From NCBI RefSeq assembly GCF_027497495.1, contig NZ_CP114205.1:4836001-4900000 (forward strand): 64,000 nt of DNA. The letters run 5' to 3'. The position numbers were made by a program, and so were the translations under genes. Below the pieces are notes generated by a model, which was not told the DNA's origin, did not search any database, and was given only the letters and a program-made list of their open reading frames with translations. The DNA comes from Streptomyces tubercidicus (GTDB taxonomy: Bacteria; Actinomycetota; Actinomycetes; Streptomycetales; Streptomycetaceae). Positions 34,143 to 45,630 of the stretch are shown piece after piece; position 1 is the stretch's first letter, and each line of letters opens with the position of its first letter.

Positions 34143-34580
34143 ATGACCGAACGAGTCCGAGCCGTCCTCGTCACCGCGGACGACACGATGCTGGTCATCC
34201 GCCGCACCAAGCCCGGCGTCCCCGTGTACTGGGTGCTGCCCGGCGGCGGCGTCGAAGCGCATGACGAGTCCCGGGAGGCCGCCCTCCACCGGGAGATCCA
34301 CGAGGAGATCGCGGGCAAGGCAGACATCATCCGCCTCCTGCACACGCTGGAGACCGTGGGCGAGCGCCAGCTCTTCTATCTCGCCCGCATCGCGACGTGG
34401 TCCTTCGAAGACCGCACCGGCCCCGAGTTCAATGCCGAGGGCCGGGGCGAGTACGCGCTGGAGGAGGTCCCGCTGACCGTCGAGGGAATCGACGAAATCG
34501 ACCTCAAGCCGGAGGAGATCGCCCACGTCCTGCGGGGCGCCATCGCTGAGGGAACCCTCGGCACTGAGACTACGGCCTGA
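34143..34580 (+). CDS. NUDIX hydrolase
   Basis: A 145-aa protein with a complete NUDIX box: GGGVEAHDESREAALHREI followed by HEEI, matching Gx5Ex7REUxEExGU. The strand LVIRRTKPGVPVYWVLPGG is typical. It hydrolyses a nucleoside diphosphate linked to another group; the substrate is not readable. CAAGGAG precedes the ATG. As the last gene of a cassette with two kinases and a nucleotidyltransferase, it could remove or recycle a nucleotide-linked intermediate. It converges with the GH42 gene after 23 bp. Confidence 0.9.
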   Translation: MTERVRAVLVTADDTMLVIRRTKPGVPVYWVLPGGGVEAHDESREAALHREIHEEIAGKADIIRLLHTLETVGERQLFYLARIATWSFEDRTGPEFNAEGRGEYALEEVPLTVEGIDEIDLKPEEIAHVLRGAIAEGTLGTETTA

Positions 34581-34603
34581 CCTGCGAGTACGCGTGCATG
34601 CAC

Positions 34604-36616
34604 CTAGTAGGGCTCCGTCAGCACGGCCACGCCCCGTGGCCCCAGGGTGATGCGGTCGGCGGCCCCCGCCTCGGCCCCGGCCCCGGCCGCCCCGTCCGCC
34701 GCGAGTGCATCCCGCATCGGTACCGGCAGCCCGACCTCGACGGCCGCCGCCCCGTGGTTGAGCAGGAAGACATAGCGTCCGCCGGTGCCCTCGCGGACGG
34801 TGGCCTGGACGCCCGGCGGCAGGCCCGGCAGTACGGGCACCGCACCGGCCACCGCGCGGACCTCGTCCAGCAGCGTCCGCATCAGCGCAGGTTCGAGCCG
34901 GGTGCCGAGGTACCAGACCGTGCCGCGCCCGTAGGAGTGCCGGGTCACCGCGGGCCGGCCGGCCAGCTCCCCGTCCGTGAAGCGGGCGATCGCCTCGGCC
35001 CCTTCGAGGTCGAGGGCCTCCGTCCAGAGGTCCGCGCGTCCCGTGTGAGCCCCACCGCCGACCGCCACCGACCGGCCCGCGTCCAGCGGCCAGAACTCCT
35101 CAACCCGCAGCCCCAGCAGCTCGCGCAGCGGCGCCGGGTACCCGCCGGGGTGCACCCGGTCGTGCTCGTCGACGATCCCGGAGAAGAACGACACCAGCAG
35201 CTGCCCGCCGTCGCGGACGTAGGCGGCCAGCCGCTCGGCGTCCGGCGCGGTGAGCAGATACAGGTTGGGCGCCACGACCAGCCGGTAGCCGGACAGGTCA
35301 CGCCGCGGCGGCAGCACATCGCAGGCCACCCCCGCCTCGAACAGCGGCCGGTAGTGATCCAGCGCGATACGGGAGTGGTCCAGCGCGGTCGACGGTTTGG
35401 AGTCCAGCTCCAGCGCCCACCAGCTGTGCCAGTCCGCCAGCAGCGCCACCTCGGCCCGCGAACGGGTCCCCTCGATCCCCGGAAGCGCCGCCAACTCCCG
35501 CCCCAACTCCGTGACTTCATGGAAGATCCGGGTGTCGGTCCCGCCGTGCGGCAGCATCGCCGAGTGGAACTTCTCCGCGCCGCCCAGCGACTGCCGCCAC
35601 TGGAAGAACAGCACCGCGTCCGCCCCCTGGGCGACGGCCTGCCAGCTCCACAGCCGCATCGCGCCGGGCGGCTTGGGGCCGTTGCGGGGCCGCCAGTTGA
35701 CCGCGCCCGGCGCCTGTTCCAGCAGCATCCAGGGCTGCCCGGAGCGCGCCGAGCGCATCAGGTCGAAGACATAGCCGGCCCGGATGTGGTCCTCGGGCAC
35801 CTGCGGGTCCTGGTAGAAGTCCAGCGCCATCGCGTCCATATGGGCCGCCCAGGCGAAGGCGTCCACCGGCTTGTGCTGCGGCATCAGATTGGTGGTGGCC
35901 GGAATGCCCGGGGTGACGCGTTCCAGCACCGCCTTTTCGGCCAGATAGCAGGCCCGCAGCGCCTCGTCACCGAAGCGCAGATAGTCCAGCTGCTGGGCGG
36001 GGTTGGGGAAGGTGGGCGCGGTCCGGGGCGGCAGCACCTCGTCGAAATCGCCGTACGCCTGTGACCAGAAGGCCGTCGACCAGGCGGAGTTGAGCGCGTC
36101 GACGCTCCCGTACCGCTCGCGCAGCCAGCGCCGGAAGTCGGCGGCCGACACCTCGCAGTAGCAGTGGCGGGTGTGGCAGCCGTACTCGTTGCCGATGTGC
36201 CACATGGCGAGCGCGGGATGGCCGGCGTAACGGGTGGCGAGCTGTTCGACGAGGCGTACGGCGTGCGCGCGGTAGACGGGGCTGGAGGGGCAGTAGTGCT
36301 GCCGGGCGCCGGGCCAGCGGCGCCGCCCGTCGGCGTCCTCGGGCAGGATCTCGGGGTGCGCGCGGGAGAGCCACGGTGGTGGAGAGGCGGTCATGGTCGC
36401 CAGACAGACGGCGACACCGGCCCCCGCCAGCCCGTCCATGACCCGGTCGAACCAGCCGAAGTCCCAGTCCCCGGGCCGGGGTTCGACCTTGGCCCAGGAG
36501 AAGATCCCGGCGGTGACCATGGTGACACGGGCCGCCTTCATCAGCTTCAGATCCTCGGCCCACACCTCCTCGGGCCACTGCTCGGGGTTGTAGTCGCCGC
36601 CGAAATGGATGCCCAT
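34604..36616 (-). CDS. GH42 beta-galactosidase
   Basis: A 670-aa cytosolic glycoside hydrolase of family 42. The N-terminus FGGDYNPEQWPEEVW is diagnostic; Glu 144 in WHIGNEYGCH is the acid/base and Glu 300 in MLLEQAPGAVNW the nucleophile. The A domain barrel runs to about residue 390, the trimerisation domain (RSRAEVALLADWHSWWALE ... LLVSFFSGIVDEHDRV) to about 600, and a small beta domain ends it. Cysteines HTRHCYCE may bind zinc, as in some family members. It probably frees galactose for the gal operon 10 kb away. The SDR upstream on the same strand may share its transcript. Confidence 0.93.
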   Translation of the reverse strand: MGIHFGGDYNPEQWPEEVWAEDLKLMKAARVTMVTAGIFSWAKVEPRPGDWDFGWFDRVMDGLAGAGVAVCLATMTASPPPWLSRAHPEILPEDADGRRRWPGARQHYCPSSPVYRAHAVRLVEQLATRYAGHPALAMWHIGNEYGCHTRHCYCEVSAADFRRWLRERYGSVDALNSAWSTAFWSQAYGDFDEVLPPRTAPTFPNPAQQLDYLRFGDEALRACYLAEKAVLERVTPGIPATTNLMPQHKPVDAFAWAAHMDAMALDFYQDPQVPEDHIRAGYVFDLMRSARSGQPWMLLEQAPGAVNWRPRNGPKPPGAMRLWSWQAVAQGADAVLFFQWRQSLGGAEKFHSAMLPHGGTDTRIFHEVTELGRELAALPGIEGTRSRAEVALLADWHSWWALELDSKPSTALDHSRIALDHYRPLFEAGVACDVLPPRRDLSGYRLVVAPNLYLLTAPDAERLAAYVRDGGQLLVSFFSGIVDEHDRVHPGGYPAPLRELLGLRVEEFWPLDAGRSVAVGGGAHTGRADLWTEALDLEGAEAIARFTDGELAGRPAVTRHSYGRGTVWYLGTRLEPALMRTLLDEVRAVAGAVPVLPGLPPGVQATVREGTGGRYVFLLNHGAAAVEVGLPVPMRDALAADGAAGAGAEAGAADRITLGPRGVAVLTEPY

Positions 36617-36685
36617 GGATCCCCCTACGGATCGAAGCCCGGACGGGGCGCCGCGGCCCCGCCGTCAGCGGGCACAGCTCACGCC

Positions 36686-37480
36686 TCACGAGGAGTTCTT
36701 GTACACGCTCCAGCCACCGTCGACGACGAGGCTCGCGCCGGTGACGAAGGACGCCTCGGGGGAGAGCAGAAAGGCGATGGCCGCGGCGACCTCCTCGGGC
36801 CGCCCCAGCCGCCGCGCCGCCGTCTCCGCGGCGCTGGCCTGCCGTTCCTCCTCGCCGATCCCGTCCCAGGCCGCGGTCAGCACGGGTCCCGGCAGCACGC
36901 AGTTGACCCGCACCTCCGGCCCGTACTCGACGGCCAGTTGACGGCCCAGACCGGTCAGTCCGGCCTTCGCCGCGGCATAGGCGGGCCGCCCCGGCAGCCC
37001 GACCAGGGCATGCACCGACGAGGTCAGCACCACCGCACCGCCGCGCGCCCGCAGATCCGCCAGGACGGCCCGTACGCCGAGGAACGAACCGGTGAGATTG
37101 ACCGCGAGCTGCCGTTCCCAGTCCGCCAGCGGGGTACGGTCGGCGGCCGCCGCACCCGGCACGAAAGCGTTGCTGACCAGCCCGTCCACCGGGCCGTAGC
37201 GCCGCCGCGCCGCCTCGACGGCCCGCCGCCAGTCGTCCTCGCCCGCCACATCGCAGTGCTCGTACGAGGCATGGCCGCCGGCCGCCCGGATGCGCCGTGC
37301 GGTGTGCTCACCGCGCGCGTCGTCGATGTCCAGCAGCAGCACCCCGGCGCCCTCGGCCGCCAGCCGGTCGGCGGTGGCCGCCCCGATCCCGGCGGCGGCC
37401 CCGGTCACCAGGACCGTACGTCCCTCGAACCGCCTGCCGTACGGGCCGTTCGCCGGATGCGATACGCGCTGCTGGCTCAT
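36686..37480 (-). CDS. SDR-family oxidoreductase upstream of the beta-galactosidase
   Basis: A 264-aa classical SDR with VTGAAAGIGAAT (cofactor), VSNAFVPG in place of NNAG, TSSVHALVGLPGRPAYAAAK (Ser and Tyr-x-x-x-Lys) and the ending FVTGASLVVDGGW. ATG 37480 is chosen because the SDR start fits; the frame is open further up but that part is Pro/Leu-rich non-conserved text. It lies 69 bp before the GH42 gene and may oxidise a sugar or sugar lactone, but the substrate is unknown. Confidence 0.88.
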   Translation of the reverse strand: MSQQRVSHPANGPYGRRFEGRTVLVTGAAAGIGAATADRLAAEGAGVLLLDIDDARGEHTARRIRAAGGHASYEHCDVAGEDDWRRAVEAARRRYGPVDGLVSNAFVPGAAAADRTPLADWERQLAVNLTGSFLGVRAVLADLRARGGAVVLTSSVHALVGLPGRPAYAAAKAGLTGLGRQLAVEYGPEVRVNCVLPGPVLTAAWDGIGEEERQASAAETAARRLGRPEEVAAAIAFLLSPEASFVTGASLVVDGGWSVYKNSS

Positions 37481-37703
37481 GGCGCGATCCAAGCCCACGG
37501 GGTGAGCGGTGGGCAAGGGGACAGGGGAGGAGAGGGGCGCATGGGAATTCAGGGGGCGCACGCGAACTTCATGGGCGCCGCCAAATGCGGTGCGCCGAAC
37601 GGTGGTGCGCCGGGGCGGGGAGCCCTTGCGGGCGCGCCTGGGTCGGGCCCTGGCGGGGCGCCCGGGGGGGCTGGCCCCTGCGCCCAGTCCCCGGTCCGGT
37701 CCG

Positions 37704-38201
37704 CTACCCAGGCGTGTTGTCGAACGGACCGGTCAACTGCCGCAGCAGATCGGCAAGTTCGCCGCGCTGCTGCCGCGAGAGCTCGGCGAGGATGGCGCGC
37801 TCCTGGATCAGCAGTCCGGCCAGCGAGCGGTCGGCCTTGTCGCGGCCCTCCGCAGTCAGTCTGACCAGCACTCCGCGCCGGTCGCTCGGGTCGGGCAGCC
37901 GCTCGACAAGGTTCTTCTTGGCCAGCCGGTCGATGCGGTTCGTCATCGTCCCCGAGGTGACCAGCGTCTGGGTCAGCAGTGCACCGGGGGAGAGCTGGTA
38001 CGGCGCCCCGGCGCGCCGCAGCGCGGTGAGCACATCGAATTCCCAGGGCTCCAGCCCCACCTCGGAAAAGGCGATACGGCGGGCCCGGTCGAGGTGTCTG
38101 GCCAGCCTGGAGACCCGGCTGAGGACCTCAAGCGGCTCCACGTCGAGGTCCGGGCGCTCGCGACGCCATGCTGCGACCAGTCGGTCGACCTCGTCCTCCA
38201 T
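37704..38201 (-). CDS. tamR: MarR-family regulator, TamR-like
   Basis: A 165-aa winged-helix MarR protein: EPWEFDVLTALRRAG, TSGTMTNRIDRLAKKNLVER (recognition helix) and the wing PDPSDRRGVLVRLTAEGR. It is divergent from the trans-aconitate methyltransferase gene, the arrangement of tamR and tam in Streptomyces coelicolor, where TamR senses trans-aconitate and related citrate-cycle acids. An imperfect 18-bp palindrome lies between the two genes. The symbol is given from this synteny and the family match. Confidence 0.85.
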   Translation of the reverse strand: MEDEVDRLVAAWRRERPDLDVEPLEVLSRVSRLARHLDRARRIAFSEVGLEPWEFDVLTALRRAGAPYQLSPGALLTQTLVTSGTMTNRIDRLAKKNLVERLPDPSDRRGVLVRLTAEGRDKADRSLAGLLIQERAILAELSRQQRGELADLLRQLTGPFDNTPG

Positions 38202-38234
38202 GACGATCAGTGTAGAGGGTCTGTCGACATGAAG

Positions 38235-38252
38235 TCTCTTGACGTCGAGATA
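38235..38252. promoter_or_regulatory. Probable TamR operator
   Basis: An imperfect palindrome centred on GACGTC, TCTCTTGACGTCGAGATA, with seven of nine pairs matching. It lies between the divergent tamR and tam genes, 34-51 bases from the tamR start. A smaller palindrome TGTCGACA is at 38223-38230. TamR is known to bind palindromes of this kind in the tam-tamR region. Confidence 0.55.
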
Positions 38253-38367
38253 TATTCCGCTGGACTATGGGCATCGTCGGCGGGGGCCTCGGTTTCCAGC
38301 CGAGACGGCCCGAACCAGACCGTGCCGGCCTTGTGTCTGCCCTGCATCGGCAAAGGGGTTTCGAAAC

Positions 38368-39192
38368 ATGCACGAAGCACCAACCTGGGATCCGCAGCAA
38401 TATCTCCGCCACTCCGGGCACCGTACCCGTCCGTTCCGCGACCTGCTCAACCGGATACCCGGCCTGCCCCGGCAGGACCGCCCGGCCCGTATCGCCGACC
38501 TCGGCTGCGGCCCCGGAAACGTCACCGTCCACCTCGCCACCCGCTGGCCGGACGCGCACATCACCGGATACGACAACTCCCCGGAGATGCTCAAGGAGGC
38601 CGAGACATACGCCGGCCCCACCCCGGGCGGCGGCCACCTCGACTTCGCCCCCGCCGACGCCGCCGACTGGGCGCCCGAGGAGACTTACGACCTGATCGTC
38701 TCCAACGCGGCCCTGCAGTGGGTCCCCAACCACCCGGACTCCTTCGCCCGCTGGATCGAGGCCCTCGCCCCCGGCGGCACCTTCGCCTTCCAGGTCCCCG
38801 GCAACTTCACCTCACCCAGCCACGCCCTCCTCGGCGAGCTGTGCGACGCCCCCCAGTGGCGCGAACGGCTCACCACCCACGGCCGCCGCTACGTCCACAT
38901 CCTCGAACCGGCCGACTACCTGGAACGCCTCGCCGACCTCGGCTGCACCGCCGACGTCTGGGAAACCACCTACGTCCAGCTCCTGCAGGGCGACGACCCG
39001 GTCCTCGACTGGGTCAAGGGCACCGCCCTGCGCCCCGTCCTCACCGCCCTGGAAAACGACCCGGACACCCGCGACGCCTTCCTCGCCGAATACCGCGACG
39101 CCCTCCGCAAGGCCTACCCCACCGGCCCGCACGGCACGATCTTCCCCTTCCGCCGCATCTTCGCCGTAGCCCAAAAACCCACCTCCCCCTGA
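38368..39192 (+). CDS. tam: Trans-aconitate 2-methyltransferase
   Basis: A 274-aa class I SAM-dependent methyltransferase. WDPQQYLRHSGHRTRPFRDL is the family start, ADLGCGPGNVTVHLA the SAM loop, DNSPEML the ribose-binding strand, and SNAALQWVPNH and RRFIFAVAQ-type text (FPFRRIFAVAQK) complete the match. It methylates trans-aconitate, an inhibitor of aconitase, and so relieves the citrate cycle. The start is ATG 38368. It is regulated, by inference, by the divergent TamR through the palindrome in between. Confidence 0.92.
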   Translation: MHEAPTWDPQQYLRHSGHRTRPFRDLLNRIPGLPRQDRPARIADLGCGPGNVTVHLATRWPDAHITGYDNSPEMLKEAETYAGPTPGGGHLDFAPADAADWAPEETYDLIVSNAALQWVPNHPDSFARWIEALAPGGTFAFQVPGNFTSPSHALLGELCDAPQWRERLTTHGRRYVHILEPADYLERLADLGCTADVWETTYVQLLQGDDPVLDWVKGTALRPVLTALENDPDTRDAFLAEYRDALRKAYPTGPHGTIFPFRRIFAVAQKPTSP

Positions 39193-39471
39193 CACCCCCC
39201 GACCAGCACGCCAGCGCGGCCCGACGCCGGGACGATTCTTGGCCGAGGGCCGGCAACACGCGCTGTTCATGGTGGCGCTCCATGAAAAGAAGGGGGCGCC
39301 CGGCCTCGGCGTCACGCCCCGTACAGCACGGCCTGGGCATAGATGAGGTTCGCATCCAGTAGCCCGGTATCTGCGCGGTATCGGCCGCGCTTTCGAGGGC
39401 GGGCTTCCGCGGCCCGACGGTCTGCTGGGCAGCGGCGCCGGCCTGAGGGGCGATGGTGCTCCAGCACCCCG

Positions 39472-40155
39472 TCAGTTCTTCCGATGCCCTATCAACCGCG
39501 GCCGTGCCTCCAGGTTGCCCAGGCCGTGCCAGGCCAGGTTGACCAGGTGGGCCGCTACCTCGGCCTTTTTCGGTTTGCGGGTGTCGACCCACCACTGGCC
39601 GGTGAGGGCGACCATGCCCACCAGGGCCTGTGCGTAGAGGGGGGCGAGTTTCGGGTCGAAGCCGCGGGCCTTGAATTCGAGGCCCAGGATGTCCTCTACC
39701 TGGGTGGCGATATCGCTGATGAGGGAGGCGAAGGTGCCCGTGGACTGGGCGACGGGGGAGTCGCGGACCAGGATGCGGAAACCGTCGGTGAAGGTCTCGA
39801 TGTAGTCGAGGAGGGCGAAAGCGGCCTGTTCGAGGAGTTCGCGGGGGTGGCCGGCGGTCAGGGCGCCCGTCACCATGTCCAGCAGCTGCCGCATCTCGCG
39901 GTCCACGACCACCGCGTACAGGCCCTCCTTGCCGCCGAAGTGCTCGTACACCACCGGCTTGGACACCCCGGCCTTCGCCGCGATCTCCTCCACCGAGGTG
40001 CCCTCGTAGCCGCGCTCGGCGAAGAGCGTGCGACCGATGTCCAGCAGCTGCTCCCGGCGCTCCGCACCGGTCATCCGGACCCTCCGGGCCCGCCGCGTCG
40101 CGGCCGGGGGAGGTTTGCGTTTGCTGCTGCTCGTACTGCTGTCGTCGATCGCCAC
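39472..40155 (-). CDS. TetR-family regulator downstream of the desaturase
   Basis: A 227-aa TetR protein. A basic Ser/Arg/Pro-rich tail (1-28) precedes the helix-turn-helix (RREQLLDIGRTLFAERGYEG, SVEEIAAKAGVSKPVVYEHF). The ligand domain has LLDYIETFTDGFRIL and GMVALTGQWWVD. The start is GTG with GGGAAGG upstream, 21 bp after the desaturase stop on the same strand, so they form an operon. Related regulators control unsaturated fatty acid or lipid genes; this one probably represses its own operon through the palindrome at 41229. Confidence 0.9.
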   Translation of the reverse strand: MAIDDSSTSSSKRKPPPAATRRARRVRMTGAERREQLLDIGRTLFAERGYEGTSVEEIAAKAGVSKPVVYEHFGGKEGLYAVVVDREMRQLLDMVTGALTAGHPRELLEQAAFALLDYIETFTDGFRILVRDSPVAQSTGTFASLISDIATQVEDILGLEFKARGFDPKLAPLYAQALVGMVALTGQWWVDTRKPKKAEVAAHLVNLAWHGLGNLEARPRLIGHRKN

Positions 40156-40176
40156 CCGTCAATGATGCCTTCCCGG

Positions 40177-41178
40177 CTACCGCCCGGAGGCACCCCCGGC
40201 GGCCTTCTGCGCGCGTCGGGCGTCGAGACGGGACGCGTCCGGCCAGCGGACGTCATACGCCCAGCCCGCCTTCTCGAACCAGCGGATCAGGCGGGCGCTG
40301 GAATCCAGCTGCCCCTTCATCACCCCGTGCCGGGCACAGGTCGGGTCCGCGTGGTGCAGGTTGTGCCAGGACTCGCCGCACGACAGGACGGCCAGCCACC
40401 AGACGTTCCCGGAGCGGTCGCGGGACTTGAACGGGCGCTTGCCGACCGCGTGACAGATGGAATTGATCGACCAGGTGACGTGGTGCAGCAGCGCGACGCG
40501 GACCAGGGAGCCCCAGAAGAACGCGGTCAGCGCGCCCTGCCAGGACCAGGTCACCAGGCCGCCCACCAGCGGCGGGATCAGCAGCGACACCGCCGTCCAC
40601 AGCACGAACTGGCGGGAGACCGCACGGATCGCCGGGTCCTTGATCAGGTCCGGGGCGTACTTCTGCTGCGGCGTCTGCTCCTCGTCGAACATCCAGCCGA
40701 TGTGCGCCCACCACAGGCCCTTCATCAGGGCGGGCACCGTCTCGCCGAAGCGCCACGGTGAATGCGGGTCGCCCTCGGCGTCGGAGAACTTGTGGTGCTT
40801 GCGGTGGTCCGCCACCCAGCGCACCAGCGGACCCTCGACGGCCAGCGAACCCATGACCGCCAGCGCGATCCGCAGCGGCCGCTTCGCCTTGAACGAACCA
40901 TGGGTGAAGTAGCGGTGGAAGCCGATCGTGATGCCGTGGCAGCCGATGTAGTACATCGTCACCATCAGCGCCAGATCGAGCCAGCTCACCCCCCAGCCCC
41001 AGGCCAGCGGCACCGCGGCCACCAGCGCCACGAACGGGACGGTGATGAACAGCAGAAGCGAGATCTGTTCGACCGACCTGCGCTGCTCACCGCCCAGCGT
41101 CGCGGACGGGACCGGCGCACCGACGGCGGAATCGGCGGGAATCGGGGGATCTTCTACGGCTTCAGGACCAGCGGTCAT
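40177..41178 (-). CDS. Acyl-CoA/fatty-acid delta-9-type desaturase
   Basis: A 333-aa membrane di-iron enzyme that puts a double bond into acyl chains. The three histidine boxes are complete: HRYFTH, DHRKHH and SWHNLHH. Four hydrophobic segments are visible (LLLFITVPFVALVAAVPLA, LALMVTMYYIGCHGI, LRIALAVMGSLAV, SLLIPPLVGGLVTW). ATG 41178 (MTAGPEAVED) is chosen because GAGGGAC lies before it and the 46 residues upstream look random. The following TetR gene and the upstream palindrome suggest feedback control by fatty acyl ligands. Confidence 0.93.
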   Translation of the reverse strand: MTAGPEAVEDPPIPADSAVGAPVPSATLGGEQRRSVEQISLLLFITVPFVALVAAVPLAWGWGVSWLDLALMVTMYYIGCHGITIGFHRYFTHGSFKAKRPLRIALAVMGSLAVEGPLVRWVADHRKHHKFSDAEGDPHSPWRFGETVPALMKGLWWAHIGWMFDEEQTPQQKYAPDLIKDPAIRAVSRQFVLWTAVSLLIPPLVGGLVTWSWQGALTAFFWGSLVRVALLHHVTWSINSICHAVGKRPFKSRDRSGNVWWLAVLSCGESWHNLHHADPTCARHGVMKGQLDSSARLIRWFEKAGWAYDVRWPDASRLDARRAQKAAGGASGR

Positions 41179-41228
41179 GGTGTCCCTCGTCGGGGGCTCG
41201 GGGGCACGGCTACGGCTACGGAACCGTA

Positions 41229-41246
41229 ACCTACGGTCTCGTAAGT
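41229..41246. promoter_or_regulatory. TetR-type operator upstream of the desaturase operon
   Basis: ACCTACGGTCTCGTAAGT is an imperfect 18-bp dyad (outer parts ACnTACG and CGTAnGT match) about 50 bases before the desaturase start. The form resembles the TTACG...CGTAA sites of actinobacterial TetR lipid regulators, and the cognate TetR gene is in the same operon. Confidence 0.5.
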
Positions 41247-41354
41247 ATGGCAGTGCCGCAGCCCCGGGCAAGGCCGTGACAGGCGCCACACCCCCCGGCT
41301 GTGACGCAGTGCCCACCCAGCGGACGGTGTGATCTGCGCAGGCTGGGCAGACCT

Positions 41355-41360
41355 ATCCTG
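41355..41360 (+). promoter_or_regulatory. -10 box of ppc
   Basis: TATCCT, about 120 bases before the ppc GTG. This 304-bp gap between the divergent desaturase and ppc also holds the TetR operator; nothing else is seen in it. Confidence 0.4.
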
Positions 41361-41482
41361 GGGACGTCGGACAGCGCGGTCCGCAACCCGCCCGCATCAG
41401 ACCTGCCCAACCCCGTCGCCCGTCCCGACCCCTCCCATGGGTCGCGGTGCGACGCCCCTGATCGCTGCAAGGAGCCGCACCA

Positions 41483-44245
<2,763 letters not shown>

Positions 44246-44261
44246 CACCACCCCGGCACAC

Positions 44262-44305
44262 GACGACGGCCCGCCCTCTCCACCGAGAGGACGGGCCGCC
44301 GTCGT
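44262..44305. terminator. Bidirectional terminator after ppc
   Basis: ACGACGGCCCGCCCTCTC, a four-base loop, and a right arm GAGAGGACGGGCCG that pairs with one mismatch, followed by GTCGT that extends the stem. It lies between ppc and the convergent membrane protein gene ending at 44313. Confidence 0.75.
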
Positions 44306-44312
44306 ACCTGCC

Positions 44313-44831
44313 CTACAGCGCAGCGAACGCCGCGCCCAGCAACACCGCCCCCAACAACCCCATCACCCACGCCGTACGCCGCAGCCGCATCCCCCCGGCC
44401 ACCACCAGCGCCGCCAGCAACAACGACCCCGCGAACGGCACCCACGCATGCAGAACCCCGGCCGCCCCGGTCCGCACCGCCTGCGTCGTCCCCGGCTTGA
44501 CCGTCACCTCGACCCGCGCACCCTTGTCCGCCGCCGCCTCCGCGACCGACACCTTCGCCAGCCGCCGCCCCTCGCCCGCCGACGGCACATACGGACCCGT
44601 GCACCGCTCACCCGCACACGCCGACACCGTCATCATTCCGCGCCCCCGCGCCTTGACGAGCATCGCGTACTGCGCCGTCTGCCACGACGTCCACACCCCC
44701 GCCACCAACAGCAGCAACGCCAGCAGACCCATCAACCCGGTCCGGGCGACAAGCAGCACCCCGAAGGCGCTCTCACCGACCCGGCGGGTACGACTGCGTC
44801 TGACCGAACGGGTGCGCGTACTTCGGGACAT
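44313..44831 (-). CDS. Hypothetical membrane protein
   Basis: A 172-aa protein with an Arg/Ser-rich start, a first membrane segment (about 24-46, LVARTGLMGLLALLLLVAGVW), an external domain of about 75 residues with two cysteines (SACAGERCTG) and a strand pair (GARVEVTVKPGTTQAV), and a second hydrophobic region near 128-172 that may make two helices. ATG 44831 is preferred over an in-frame start 12 codons upstream. It is a streptomycete family of unknown role, downstream of pth on the same strand. Confidence 0.75.
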   Translation of the reverse strand: MSRSTRTRSVRRSRTRRVGESAFGVLLVARTGLMGLLALLLLVAGVWTSWQTAQYAMLVKARGRGMMTVSACAGERCTGPYVPSAGEGRRLAKVSVAEAAADKGARVEVTVKPGTTQAVRTGAAGVLHAWVPFAGSLLLAALVVAGGMRLRRTAWVMGLLGAVLLGAAFAAL

Positions 44832-44912
44832 GGCGGCGATCCTTGGCCATCCACCCGCACCCGTCAACCTCCGGAAAGGGTTCGTCAGAGCCTGACCCGA
44901 GCTGTCCCCAAT

Positions 44913-45500
44913 TCAGGAGTTGTACGTGGTCTGCGCCCGTTCCAGACCGTCGACAATCAGCGTCTCCACCGCATCCGCCGCACGGTCCACGAAGTAATCC
45001 AGCTCGCGCCGCTCCGCCGCGGAAAAGTCCTTCAGCACAAAATCCGCCACCTGCATACGACCCGGCGGACGCCCGATCCCGAACCGCACCCGGTGATACT
45101 CCGCGCCCAGCGACTTCGTGATCGACTTCAGACCGTTGTGGCCATTGTCACCGCCGCCCAGCTTCAGCCGCAGCGCACCGTAATCAATATCCAACTCATC
45201 GTGAATCGCCACGATGTTACCCACCGGCACCTTGTAGAAATCCCGCAGCGCGGTCGTCGGCCCACCCGACAGATTCATGAAAGACGCCGGCTTCGCCACC
45301 ACCACACGACGGCTCGACGGCCCCGGCGCACCACAACGCCCCTCCACCACCTGCGCCCGCGCCTTGTGCGCCTTGAAACGGCCCCCCATCCGCTCCGCCA
45401 GCAAATCCGCCACCATGAAACCCACATTGTGGCGATTACGCGCATACTCCGGGCCCGGATTACCCAGCCCCACCACCAGCCACGGATCAGCGTCCGCCAT
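44913..45500 (-). CDS. pth: Peptidyl-tRNA hydrolase
   Basis: A 195-aa enzyme that frees tRNA from prematurely released peptidyl-tRNA. LVVGLGNPGPEYARNRHNVG carries the catalytic histidine, KPASFMNLSG the substrate asparagine, and HDELDIDYGALRLKLGG and GHNGLKS complete the active site. ATG 45500 is chosen because GGAGTGG precedes it and the MADADPWLVVG start fits the family; the 41 residues before it do not. It follows rplY on the same strand after 188 bp. Confidence 0.95.
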   Translation of the reverse strand: MADADPWLVVGLGNPGPEYARNRHNVGFMVADLLAERMGGRFKAHKARAQVVEGRCGAPGPSSRRVVVAKPASFMNLSGGPTTALRDFYKVPVGNIVAIHDELDIDYGALRLKLGGGDNGHNGLKSITKSLGAEYHRVRFGIGRPPGRMQVADFVLKDFSAAERRELDYFVDRAADAVETLIVDGLERAQTTYNS

Positions 45501-45630
45501 CTCAGCCACTCCCACATCCGCCGGCCACACCCGCCGGCACCGACCGTCACTGCCCATGAAACAGCCCAACCGCCACCCCGCACCCAAAAGGCACGCGGCA
45601 GCGGCTGGACCCGGCCGAGGCAATCCGCCT

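Noticed and set aside
39193..39471. Gene between tam and the TetR regulator
   Set aside because: The 279-bp convergent gap has no frame with a start and protein-like text; short frames are Arg/Pro-rich noise.
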